A stretch of DNA of 37,294 nt from an uncultured Bacteroidota bacterium (GTDB taxonomy: Bacteria; Bacteroidota; Bacteroidia; Chitinophagales; Saprospiraceae). How positions within the stretch are numbered: the stretch's first letter is position 1; each line of letters begins with the position of its first letter. The notes beneath the pieces were generated by a model that saw only the letters and a program-made list of their open reading frames with translations, was not told where the DNA came from and did not search any database. Below, piece by piece: positions 17,284-25,418 of this stretch. The DNA lies in the NCBI GenBank assembly GCA_903925535.1, contig CAIYFY010000186.1:1-37294 (forward strand). The letters are read 5' to 3'. A program made the translations under genes and the position numbers.

Positions 17284-18978
17284 ATGCGCCACATCAAAAA
17301 CACAGGACAATTTCTGCTTCTTCTGGCAATTTCTGTACAGACGGCTTTTGCCCAGCAACACCTGGAGATACCCACAGATCCCTACATGCCACCGGCGTCC
17401 CCGGAAAACCCGGCAGTTTCACCGGCGTATAACTTTACCGGCGCCAGCATCTGGACGGTTCAGGTGAATGTGAATGCCAACGGACAGAATATCCTGAATG
17501 ACGCGGCCAATGAACCATCCATAGCCATCAGCCCGGTAGAACCGAACAAGATGATGATTGGCTGGAGGCAATTCGACAACATACAGAGCAGCTTTCGCCA
17601 GGCGGGTTACGCTTACAGTACCGATGGTGGAATGCACTGGACGTTCCCCGGATCCATCAATCCGGGTGTATTTCGCTCAGACCCTGTTCTGGCCACCGAT
17701 GCAGAGGGCCGGTTTTATTACAACAGCCTCACACTGAACAATAACGACGAGTTCAGCTGCAACGTTTATCGCTCCACGGGGCTCGGCACCTGGGATGATG
17801 GGCCTTATGCCATCGGAGGAGACAAACAGTGGATGGTTATTGATCAGACAGACGGACCGGGCAAGGGAAATATCTATGAGCACTGGACATCCTTCTATTC
17901 GGCCTGTCCGGACAACAACTTCACCAGATCAACCGACAAGGGAGATTCTTACGAAGCCTGCAACCGTATCTCTCCGGAGGTTTACTGGGGGACCTGCGCA
18001 GTAGCTCCTGATGGCACCCTGTACGTTTCCGGGGCCGATGGTTCCTTTGCGCGCTCCTCCAACGCAGAAAATGAGAATGAGTCCACAGAATGGGAGCCGA
18101 CGGCTATTCCAATTGATATTGGCGGATACATACCCGGTCAGTGGCAGGGCCAGGACCCCAATCCGTCCGGTTTGAAAGGACAGAACTGGATTGCCGTGAA
18201 CTATGCACCGGGTCCGCTTTTCGGACAAATCTATCAACTTCAGCCCGTGGTTCCGGCAGACGGGTCAGATCCGTCAGAAATCATGTTCATACGGAGCACC
18301 GACAACGGTGCAACGTGGAGCAGCCCGGTTCGTATCAACGACGACAACGGAGCTCCAGCCTGGCAATGGATGGCTGCCATGTCGGTAGCACCAAACGGTC
18401 GCATTGACGCTGCCTGGCTCGACACCCGCGACAATCCGGGCACCGTACTGTCTTCCCTGTACTACTCCTACTCCACCGACGGAGGAGAAACCTGGGCTCC
18501 CAACCAGCGCATGTCACAATCTTTCGATCCGCACGAAGGATGGCCGGTACAGCAGAAAATGGGCGACTATTTCCACATGATTTCAGATAACGGCGGAGCA
18601 AACCTCGCCTGGGCTGCCACCTTTACCGGTGGACAGGATGTTTACTTCAGCCGGATTACCCTCGCTTCATCGTCAGCAAGCGAGCTTCCCGGGGCCATCA
18701 GCGTATTGTCTGCCACACCCAACCCGTTCACGGAAGAGACCGTTCTGAAGTATTATCTCTCCGCGGAGGCGCGCGTACGTGCCCACATATACGACCGCAC
18801 AGGACGTCTGGTGCGGGCTTTGGCCGAACAGCAGCAAAGCGATGGTGTACAGCAGATCCGCTGGGATGGTCGTACTGATGACGGAAAGCGACTGCCGGCA
18901 GGCGTCTATTTTTGCCGTTTGAGTACCGACGGGTACAGCGAGACACCGGTCAGACTGATACTGGGACCTGAAAACTGA
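17284..18978 (+). CDS. Secreted BNR/Asp-box repeat protein (sialidase-like fold) with T9SS tail
   Basis: 564 residues. A signal peptide (about 1-23, ending FAQ) precedes a beta-propeller-like body with three full Asp-boxes of the form S-x-D-x-G-x-x-W at residues 112-119, 338-345 and 397-404, and a degenerate one (STDKGDSY). Asp-boxes occur in sialidases and other propeller enzymes. I see no clear FRIP motif or arginine triad, so sialidase activity should not be assumed. Residues about 475-564 form a FlgD-like/T9SS type A sorting domain (SATPNPFTEET ... WDGRTDDGKRLPAGVYF). It is probably exported to the surface or the medium. It is the first of three genes spaced 14 and 22 nt apart, the last being a GH95-like hydrolase, which hints at glycan work. 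Confidence 0.85.
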   Translation: MRHIKNTGQFLLLLAISVQTAFAQQHLEIPTDPYMPPASPENPAVSPAYNFTGASIWTVQVNVNANGQNILNDAANEPSIAISPVEPNKMMIGWRQFDNIQSSFRQAGYAYSTDGGMHWTFPGSINPGVFRSDPVLATDAEGRFYYNSLTLNNNDEFSCNVYRSTGLGTWDDGPYAIGGDKQWMVIDQTDGPGKGNIYEHWTSFYSACPDNNFTRSTDKGDSYEACNRISPEVYWGTCAVAPDGTLYVSGADGSFARSSNAENENESTEWEPTAIPIDIGGYIPGQWQGQDPNPSGLKGQNWIAVNYAPGPLFGQIYQLQPVVPADGSDPSEIMFIRSTDNGATWSSPVRINDDNGAPAWQWMAAMSVAPNGRIDAAWLDTRDNPGTVLSSLYYSYSTDGGETWAPNQRMSQSFDPHEGWPVQQKMGDYFHMISDNGGANLAWAATFTGGQDVYFSRITLASSSASELPGAISVLSATPNPFTEETVLKYYLSAEARVRAHIYDRTGRLVRALAEQQQSDGVQQIRWDGRTDDGKRLPAGVYFCRLSTDGYSETPVRLILGPEN

Positions 18979-18992
18979 TAAAAGAATACAAA

Positions 18993-20624
18993 TTGGCCTC
19001 CCGTTTTTCATACAGATATACCTGGTTGCTCCTCTTTCCGGTAGCAGTGGCATTTCTGTGGTTCGGGACACGGGACCAGCACGATCCCCTGTGGATTAAA
19101 AGTGGTTTGTTGCTGCAGGAGGAAACCCGGCTCATTGCCGATGTACCTGATTCTGTGCAGTGGCTGTACTGTCATTTACACCGGGTAAAGTACCGCAGCG
19201 GAGATACAACAGGTCTTCAACTCGTCAACCAGCCCGTACCTTCCAACATTGAATGGAAAGCATTCAAGGCACTCACACTGACAGCCAGCACAAACCAGCG
19301 GACAGTAATTTCCGGAGTTACAGGTACTGGAGCTACGAAACAGGCCAAAAGAGCTGCGAATCTGATTGCAGGCAGTGCAGAGCGCGTACTTTCCATTGAC
19401 TGTGCGCCCGGGTTCGATATGGAGTACCATAAAAAGTACATTGGGTCGGAGGATGCTCAGGGGCGTTTTGTACCGGGCGTACTGCTCGATTTCTGGGAAG
19501 AATGCAGGCAGCACCCGGAGCGTCGCTATGTGGCTGTGGTGGATAATTTCGACAAAATCAACCCCGAGACATTCTTTGGTGCCCCACTTTGGGAGGCGCT
19601 CAGTTCGCGCAAGGTTGAGATAGAGACAGACGGAGTCCGCTATTACATGCCGGATAATTTTCATCTGATTTCTGTAACGCATCTGGGTCCGGGGTCAAAA
19701 ACAGAATTCAACGAGGAGCACTTCAAGCGTCTGGGCAACCAGTACATACTGGAGCCAAATCCGAGGGAACTGATTGCAGTGCTGGAGTGGCAGTACAGAA
19801 ACAAACTGCTCGACTCCCTGAAAGCAGATGCCCTTCACATCAGGGAAAACAAGCGGGCATTCGTTTTTTATTTCATCCGGATCAATGAACTGCTCAGGGA
19901 AAAATTCGGCAGTGGTTTTCAGATGGGGCAAGGGACCAATCTGCGGGCCTGCTATCATCCCGACGACAGGAGCAGGATGAAACAGACCGTCATCAGTCAC
20001 CTGAATGCGCTGAAACCCGACAAACAGCTCAGAGTGAGTGATTTTGACGATATTGAATACACGATACGGGAGAATGGACTGATGCCCCGCACAAGCTTTC
20101 TGGCCAGACAGGTTCAGTTTCTTCAGGATACGGGTTATCTGGTAGAGATCACGATGGTTGCTGCGACCGCACTGCTTACTGCCTTCGTGGGATATCTGGT
20201 TTACAGGCGTCGGGAATTACTGATCAGGCGATACGGAGAAAAAGCCAAACAGGTATTTCAGAAATTTGAAGAGCAACAGATAAGTGCCGACGTGGCTGCA
20301 CGCCGGCTGGTCAATATCAAGGAAGAAGTGGACAACCTGGTGCTGAAGCGCAAGCTGGGTTACACCGAAGGACTCTATTTCATGGCTTTTGTGGAAGACA
20401 GGGTAAAAAGGATCGAGTTTGCGAGAAATGTCAGTGAGAATTTCGCCGAACTTTTCGAGGCATTTATGGAAGACGGTGTGTTGAATGAAAGCGAGTATCT
20501 CAAACTGAGGCAGTTCCTTCAGTCCATCCGACACAAGATACCGGCTGATACGTACGAACAATTCAACGAAAACGTTGAGAGAGCATATTCACCCAACCGC
20601 AAAGGAGAGGGTAATAACGGATAA
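18993..20624 (+). CDS. Membrane protein with degenerate McrB-like AAA+ domain (pseudo-ATPase), predicted periplasmic
   Basis: 543 residues. There are two membrane segments: residues about 10-24 at the N-terminus and about 385-405, the latter followed by YRRRELLIRRYGEKAK, which marks the C-terminal side as cytoplasmic. The region between them looks like an AAA+ domain of the McrB type: a Walker A-like GVTGTGAT at 108-115, a Walker B-like YVAVVDNFDK at 179-188, FFGAPLWEALSS, and a sensor-1-like NFHLISVTH. Each catalytic residue seems replaced: the P-loop Lys is Ala114, the Walker B Glu is Asn185, and the sensor Asn is missing. With two segments the domain would lie in the periplasm. The C-terminus (about 406-530) is helical and probably coiled coil. 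The start is TTG at 18993, 14 nt after the previous stop; no in-frame ATG or GTG lies upstream before a stop. The fold assignment comes from motif order only. Confidence 0.7.
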   Translation: MASRFSYRYTWLLLFPVAVAFLWFGTRDQHDPLWIKSGLLLQEETRLIADVPDSVQWLYCHLHRVKYRSGDTTGLQLVNQPVPSNIEWKAFKALTLTASTNQRTVISGVTGTGATKQAKRAANLIAGSAERVLSIDCAPGFDMEYHKKYIGSEDAQGRFVPGVLLDFWEECRQHPERRYVAVVDNFDKINPETFFGAPLWEALSSRKVEIETDGVRYYMPDNFHLISVTHLGPGSKTEFNEEHFKRLGNQYILEPNPRELIAVLEWQYRNKLLDSLKADALHIRENKRAFVFYFIRINELLREKFGSGFQMGQGTNLRACYHPDDRSRMKQTVISHLNALKPDKQLRVSDFDDIEYTIRENGLMPRTSFLARQVQFLQDTGYLVEITMVAATALLTAFVGYLVYRRRELLIRRYGEKAKQVFQKFEEQQISADVAARRLVNIKEEVDNLVLKRKLGYTEGLYFMAFVEDRVKRIEFARNVSENFAELFEAFMEDGVLNESEYLKLRQFLQSIRHKIPADTYEQFNENVERAYSPNRKGEGNNG

Positions 20625-20646
20625 TTCCGATTAAATCATACTTGCT

Positions 20647-22911
20647 ATGAGATTTTTGCTTGCTTTTCTGCTTCCGGCCGTTCTGGCAGCCCAGCCCGAA
20701 TCAAGGCATAACCTCGTCTTTGACAATATCCCCCAAAAGTGGAATGAAGGTCTGCCGCTGGGCAATGGCACCATTGGCTGCCTCGTCTGGCAGAAGGATG
20801 GTCGCCTGCGATTTGCGCTTGACCGGGCCGATTTGTGGGATTTGCGCCCAATGAAAGGGCTTGACCGGCCAGAGTTCAGCTATAAATGGGTAGCCGGGCA
20901 GGTTAAAAAGAGGGAGTACGGCATTGTACAGGAGTATTTCGATGCGCCTTACGAGCGGGAGGCCGGTCCTACCAAGCTGCCCGGAGGAGCTCTGGAGTTC
21001 GGAACAGTCGGGAGCACAGAAAAAAACGGAGTCACCCTGCATATTGCGAACGGGCTTGCCACCATACGATGGGCCGATGGAAAGGCCCTCGAGACCTTCG
21101 TGCACGCGGGCGCGCAGGAAGGCTGGTTCAGGTGCCGCGGGTTCGGAAATCCTGACGAGATAATCCGGTTGATGGCGCCACAGTACGGGGCGCCCAAAGA
21201 AGCCGATAATGGCAATTCCGTACAAGGCAGTGACCTGGCCAGACTGGGATACATTCAGGGCGAGCCTGTACTGAAAAAAGGTGTGTGGACCTACCGGCAG
21301 ACCGGCTGGGGTGATTTCAGCTATGACATATCTGTGGCTGTGAGAAAGCTGGCAGACGGAGATTTTGAGGGTGTATGGACTATTTCAAGTCAGTTGCCCG
21401 GACAAAAAAGTCGGTCGGGTGCAGAGAAACTGGTGAAAAAAGCCCTTGAACGTGGTTTCGATGCCTCACTGCAGGCTTCTGCTGCATGGTGGGAAGCATA
21501 CTGGGCGCAATCATCCGTTGTGATTCCGGACACACTGATTGAGCGGGAGTATTATCTGGACATGTACAAATTCGGATGTACTGCCCGCGAAAACGGTCCG
21601 ATGATCAGTCTGCAAGCCGTATGGACAGCCGACAATGGTCGCCTGCCGCCCTGGAAAGGTGATCTGCACCACGACCTGAACACCCAGATGAGTTACTGGC
21701 CAGCCTACACATCCAATCATCTGACGGAGGGGCTGAGTTATCTTAACCACCTGGACAGGAACGAAAAGGCTCACAGAGCCTACACCAAAAAATACTTTGG
21801 CACCTCCGGCCTTAATATACCTGGCGTATCCACCTTCGACGGCACCGAAATGGGGGGCTGGATACAGTATTCGTGTTCACCAACCGTTGCAGCCTGGTGT
21901 GCTCAGCATTACTATCAGCACTGGAGATACTCACGCGACAGGGTGTGGCTGGAGAAGCATGCTTGGCCGTTTTTCCGCGATGTGGCCATACACTTGTCGG
22001 AAGTAACCCAAAAAAACAAGGATGGCGTCAGGGTACTTCCGTTGTCATCATCCCCCGAAATAAACGACAATTCCATTACCGCATGGTTTGCGGACACATG
22101 GACCAACTACGATCTGTCGCTCACCCGATTTGTGTTTGAAAAGACAGCAGAGCTTGCGTCAGAGCTGGGACTGACCGATGAATCCGGGCGCTGGCTTCTG
22201 CTGAGCAAGGAGCTGCCGGCCTACTCGCTTGAGGCAGACGGTGCCCTGAAATTTGCGCCAGAACTTCCTTACAGGACAAGTCACCGGCATTTCTCACATC
22301 TGATGGCGATACATCCGCTCGGACTGCTCGACTGGCATAATGAGGCAGACAGGACAGTTATCAGTCGCTCACTGGCATTACTGGATTCGGTGGGACCATC
22401 CCAGTGGTGCGGCTATTCCTGGGCCTGGCTGGCAAACCTCCGCGCTCGGGCGCGTGACGGCGAGGGCGCACGCGAGGCACTGCGAATTTTTGCCTCTTCA
22501 TTTGTTTCACCCAATTCATTCCATCTGAATGGCGATCAGTCTGGCAAGGGCTACTCGTCCTTTTCCTACGATCCATTCACACTGGAGGGTAATTTTGCCA
22601 GTGCCGCCGGTTTGCTGGAGATGCTGTTGCAAAGCCATGGTGGTATTGTCAGGGTATTTCCGGCCATACCTGACGACTGGCAACAGGAATGCTCCTTCAG
22701 AAACCTGCGATCGGAAGGAGCATTCCTCATTTCTGCCGAGTATGGCAAAAACATCAAAATTATAGCAGAACAGGGTGGTCAGCTGATACTTGCGGTCCCC
22801 CCCGGCGACTGGTATGCGCTGGGCAAGCGGAGCAATATTGGTGTAAAGGATGGAATCTGGAAGTGCAACCTGGAGAAAGGTGAGCGGGTAATGCTGGTAA
22901 CAAAAGGCTGA
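20647..22911 (+). CDS. GH95-like glycoside hydrolase (alpha-L-fucosidase/galactosidase family), secreted
   Basis: 754 residues, normal for GH95. A signal peptide (about 1-16, ending LAAQ) precedes the N-terminal beta-sandwich (KWNEGLPLGNGTIGCLVW) and the (alpha/alpha)6 catalytic barrel. Family landmarks are NTQMSYWPAYTSNH (345 onwards), the likely acid Glu471 in LSSSPEIND, and HRHFSHLMAIHPLG. GH95 enzymes cleave terminal alpha-1,2-fucose or alpha-galactose with inversion. At the NIN triplet that helps the catalytic base in characterised fucosidases this protein has D343-L-N345, so the sugar specificity may differ. No T9SS tail is evident, so it should stay in the periplasm. It is the third gene of the BNR/pseudo-AAA unit (22-nt gap) and ends stop-to-stop with the convergent kinase gene. 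Confidence 0.8.
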   Translation: MRFLLAFLLPAVLAAQPESRHNLVFDNIPQKWNEGLPLGNGTIGCLVWQKDGRLRFALDRADLWDLRPMKGLDRPEFSYKWVAGQVKKREYGIVQEYFDAPYEREAGPTKLPGGALEFGTVGSTEKNGVTLHIANGLATIRWADGKALETFVHAGAQEGWFRCRGFGNPDEIIRLMAPQYGAPKEADNGNSVQGSDLARLGYIQGEPVLKKGVWTYRQTGWGDFSYDISVAVRKLADGDFEGVWTISSQLPGQKSRSGAEKLVKKALERGFDASLQASAAWWEAYWAQSSVVIPDTLIEREYYLDMYKFGCTARENGPMISLQAVWTADNGRLPPWKGDLHHDLNTQMSYWPAYTSNHLTEGLSYLNHLDRNEKAHRAYTKKYFGTSGLNIPGVSTFDGTEMGGWIQYSCSPTVAAWCAQHYYQHWRYSRDRVWLEKHAWPFFRDVAIHLSEVTQKNKDGVRVLPLSSSPEINDNSITAWFADTWTNYDLSLTRFVFEKTAELASELGLTDESGRWLLLSKELPAYSLEADGALKFAPELPYRTSHRHFSHLMAIHPLGLLDWHNEADRTVISRSLALLDSVGPSQWCGYSWAWLANLRARARDGEGAREALRIFASSFVSPNSFHLNGDQSGKGYSSFSYDPFTLEGNFASAAGLLEMLLQSHGGIVRVFPAIPDDWQQECSFRNLRSEGAFLISAEYGKNIKIIAEQGGQLILAVPPGDWYALGKRSNIGVKDGIWKCNLEKGERVMLVTKG

Positions 22912-23466
22912 TCAGGCGCCGGCGGCGGCCTGAAGAATCAGTTCGGCCACTTCCTCACGTGTCCGGTTTGTGGTATCAATTACCAGATCAAAATTATTCA
23001 GATTGGCACAGTCTGCTCCATATTTTTCCATGAAGCGTGCATTTTCGCTGGCCTTTCTGGCTAATATCTTCTCCACTGCCTCATCCTCACCGGCGTATTG
23101 TTCGCGATTTCGATTCGGATCATTCATAATCCGCCGGGCAGCCACACGCACATCTGTCTGCAGATACACCTTGAAAGAGTCCGGGATAAAAAACCAGGCC
23201 ATCCGGCTGTCAACCACATATCCTTTCGGGTCGCGGGCCAGCGAGATAAAGACGCTGTCAATACGCTCATCAATACTGGGATCAGTATCGGCCAGCCGGT
23301 TCAACTCGAGCGTATCAACACCCATGTCTTCAGCTATTTTTCGCTGTATACGGCCGGTTGACAGGTATTCAAACCCTGTTTTTTCACAGAGAATAGATGA
23401 AACGGCGCTTTTCCCGCTGCCGAGATCGCCTGTAAGGGTGATTTTTGTGTCTGAAGCCAGGGACAT
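22912..23466 (-). CDS. Cytidylate-kinase-like P-loop kinase
   Basis: 184 residues. The P-loop GDLGSGKS (13-20) follows a short beta strand (KITLT). Then come FEYLSTGRIQRKIAEDMG, SRMAWFFIPDSFKVYL (an NMP-binding-like region) and a lid-like segment rich in Arg (VAARRIMNDPNRNREQY). The pattern fits the cytidylate kinase-like (Cmk2) family of P-loop kinases in Bacteroidota, shorter than classical Cmk (about 225). A nucleotide kinase role in the cytoplasm is probable but the substrate is not shown. The start at 23466 is supported by TATCTTCG on the minus strand (23495-23488), a near match to the -7 consensus, which leaves a leader of about 15 nt. It converges on the GH95 gene with no gap. Confidence 0.82.
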   Translation of the reverse strand: MSLASDTKITLTGDLGSGKSAVSSILCEKTGFEYLSTGRIQRKIAEDMGVDTLELNRLADTDPSIDERIDSVFISLARDPKGYVVDSRMAWFFIPDSFKVYLQTDVRVAARRIMNDPNRNREQYAGEDEAVEKILARKASENARFMEKYGADCANLNNFDLVIDTTNRTREEVAELILQAAAGA

Positions 23467-23571
23467 GGTGAGTTACTTTTAGGGGTGCGAAGATAGTGAA
23501 ACCCCGTATTCAGGAACTGGCAAAAAATCATTACATTTGCGGATGTTGGAGATAAATCAGAAAGAGAAGAG

Positions 23572-24003
23572 GTGGCTGGGGCCACACTGGTGTACCTCAA
23601 CGGCCATTCAAAAGTGATTAACCAAAAACTTAGAGAAATGACAACAGGAATGCCTAAAAGTAAATCACTACAGCCCTCCAACTGGTTCGTAGAGATGTAT
23701 GGCGGTGACTTGGACGTTACCGTTGAGGAACTCACAGCCCGAGTTATGGAACATGCAAGTGTAGTGGATAGTGCCGTAATTATCGCAGCCAGAAAAGGTG
23801 TAATACAAGGTATCGAGCAAGGTATCGAGCAAGGTATTGAGCAGGGTATTGAGCAGGGTATTGAAAGGGGGCTCAAATTGGCACTTGATATCTCAGAGTA
23901 TCTGTCAGTCAATCCGGATGCCTCTGATGAGGCTATAGCAGATCATTTCGGGATCAGTATTGATTTTGTGCATACATACCGGAAGCATAATCAGAAAATC
24001 TGA
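23572..24003 (+). CDS. C-terminal part of an Rpn/YhgA-type protein, probable 5'-truncated pseudogene
   Basis: 143 residues from a GTG. The segment NWFVEMYGGDLDVTVEELTARVMEHASVVDSAVIIAARKG style, followed by GIEQ repeats and a helix-turn-helix-like end (DEAIADHFGISIDFVHTYR), resembles the C-terminal half of Rpn-family (PD-(D/E)XK transposase-like) proteins, which usually have about 300 residues. The reading frame is open upstream from 23500 without an ATG and reads ITFADVGDKSEREEVAG, which looks coding. This suggests that the nuclease half has been lost. ATG alternatives exist only inside (23638). A TACATTTG -7-like site lies at 23532-23539. The Rpn assignment rests on general character, not on catalytic motifs, which are not visible here. 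Confidence 0.55.
   Translation: MAGATLVYLNGHSKVINQKLREMTTGMPKSKSLQPSNWFVEMYGGDLDVTVEELTARVMEHASVVDSAVIIAARKGVIQGIEQGIEQGIEQGIEQGIERGLKLALDISEYLSVNPDASDEAIADHFGISIDFVHTYRKHNQKI
23809..23868 (+). repeat. 12-bp tandem repeat encoding Gly-Ile-Glu-Gln units
   Basis: Five units of the form GGTAT[CT]GAGCA[AG] lie in a row, the last ending GAAAGG. A diverged unit (GVIQ) precedes at 23797-23808. As 12 bp is a multiple of three, slippage would change length without a frameshift. Confidence 0.95.
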
Positions 24004-24143
24004 TTTACTGATATATCCAGCCTGTACACCCAAAATTCAGGATTGAAACGGTAATTGTTTTTCACAAGAAATCCCCCCGCTTTGTTTCATACAGGGGTTC
24101 ATTTTCATATCTTCTAACAATCAATAACTCACAAGCTCTGACC

Positions 24144-25292
24144 ATGTTTATCTCAGCAGATCACCACCACAATCTGCCGTTAATACGCCAAAGCGCGCGC
24201 GACTTTGCAGAATCGCAAATAAGACCTCATGTCATGGAATGGGATGAGGCCCAGTATTTTCCCATGGATCTGTTCCACCGTATGGGCGAACAGGGATTTC
24301 TGGGTGTACTTGTTCCCGAGCAGTACGGCGGTGCTGGCCTGGGGTATCAGGAGTACATCACCATCATTGACGAGATTGCCCGGGTATGTGGATCCATCGG
24401 GTTGAGCGTAGCCGCCCACAACTCCCTATGTACCAATCATATACTGATGTTTGGCAATGAAGATCAGAAGCAGAAATACCTGCCGCTACTCGCTTCGGGT
24501 CAGTGGATTGGGGCGTGGGGACTTACCGAACCCAATACAGGTTCTGATGCCATGCGTATGCAGTGTACAGCCATTCCGGATGGAGACTACTGGGTCCTCA
24601 ACGGTACCAAGTCCTGGATTACACACGGAAAGAGCGGTCACGTAGCCGTTGTCATCGCGCGCACAGGTGAATTGCTTGACAGCAGAGGCATGACAGCCTT
24701 TATTATCGAACGGGATACCCCTGGCTTCCATGCAGGTAAAAAAGAGAACAAGCTCGGCATGCGCGCCAGTGAAACCGCAGAAATGATTTTTGATAACTGC
24801 CGGGTACACAAATCCCTGATACTGGGTGAACCCGGGGAGGGTTTTATTCAGGCTATGAAAATCCTTGACGGAGGTCGTATCTCCATCGCATCCCTGGCAC
24901 TCGGTATAGCAAAAGGGGCTTACGAGGCATCGGTTAAATATGCCAGAGAGCGTCATCAGTTTGGACAGCCGATTGCCAACTTTCAGGGCATCTCATTCAA
25001 ACTGGCTGATATGGCCACCAGGATTGAAGCTGCGGAGCTACTTACCCGTCAGGCCGGTACTCTCAAGGATGCAGGCATGAAATGTACCAGGCAGGCTGCC
25101 ATGGCCAAGTATTACGCTTCAGAGATATCAGTTCAGGTAAGTACAGATGCTGTCCAGATTTTCGGCGGGTATGGCTATACCAAAGATTTTCCTGTCGAGA
25201 AATATTACCGCGATTCCAAGCTTTGCACCATTGGAGAGGGTACTTCCGAAATTCAGAAACTGGTTATTGCGCGGGAGGCACTGAAGGGCTGA
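24144..25292 (+). CDS. Acyl-CoA dehydrogenase
   Basis: 382 residues, the usual length for a short/medium-chain acyl-CoA dehydrogenase. The N-terminal helical domain ([16 protein letters not shown]) is followed by the FAD-binding middle beta domain ([37 protein letters not shown]) and the C-terminal domain ([38 protein letters not shown]). The catalytic base is expected at E365 in [10 protein letters not shown]. It oxidises an acyl-CoA to the trans-2-enoyl-CoA and passes electrons to an electron-transfer flavoprotein in the cytoplasm. Chain length cannot be told. It stands alone, with a bidirectional terminator behind it. TATCTTCT 30-40 nt upstream is a weak -7 candidate. The ScfR-type regulator earlier in the window could sense acyl metabolites, but no link to this gene is shown. 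Confidence 0.95.
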   Translation: MFISADHHHNLPLIRQSARDFAESQIRPHVMEWDEAQYFPMDLFHRMGEQGFLGVLVPEQYGGAGLGYQEYITIIDEIARVCGSIGLSVAAHNSLCTNHILMFGNEDQKQKYLPLLASGQWIGAWGLTEPNTGSDAMRMQCTAIPDGDYWVLNGTKSWITHGKSGHVAVVIARTGELLDSRGMTAFIIERDTPGFHAGKKENKLGMRASETAEMIFDNCRVHKSLILGEPGEGFIQAMKILDGGRISIASLALGIAKGAYEASVKYARERHQFGQPIANFQGISFKLADMATRIEAAELLTRQAGTLKDAGMKCTRQAAMAKYYASEISVQVSTDAVQIFGGYGYTKDFPVEKYYRDSKLCTIGEGTSEIQKLVIAREALKG

Positions 25293-25352
25293 GTATATTC
25301 AAAACCCTGATCATATCCGGTCGAGTATTTTACATCACAGTATCTCCAAAGT

Positions 25353-25396
25353 AAAAAGGCTCTGAAATTTCCGGTGGAAAGATCAGAGCCTTTTTT
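25353..25396. terminator. Bidirectional terminator between acyl-CoA dehydrogenase and beta-helix genes
   Basis: GGCTCTGA (25358-25365) pairs with TCAGAGCC (25383-25390). Runs of A (25353-25357) and T (25391-25396) flank the stem, so it can end transcription from both convergent genes. Confidence 0.93.
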
Positions 25397-25418
25397 ATTG
25401 AGAGCAGTGAGTCAGGAA

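Noticed and set aside
17284..18978. Calling the BNR protein a sialidase
   Set aside because: Asp-boxes are present but no FRIP motif or catalytic arginine triad could be seen.
23797..23868. CRISPR-like array
   Set aside because: The 12-bp units are contiguous, in frame and without spacers, so this is a coding tandem repeat.
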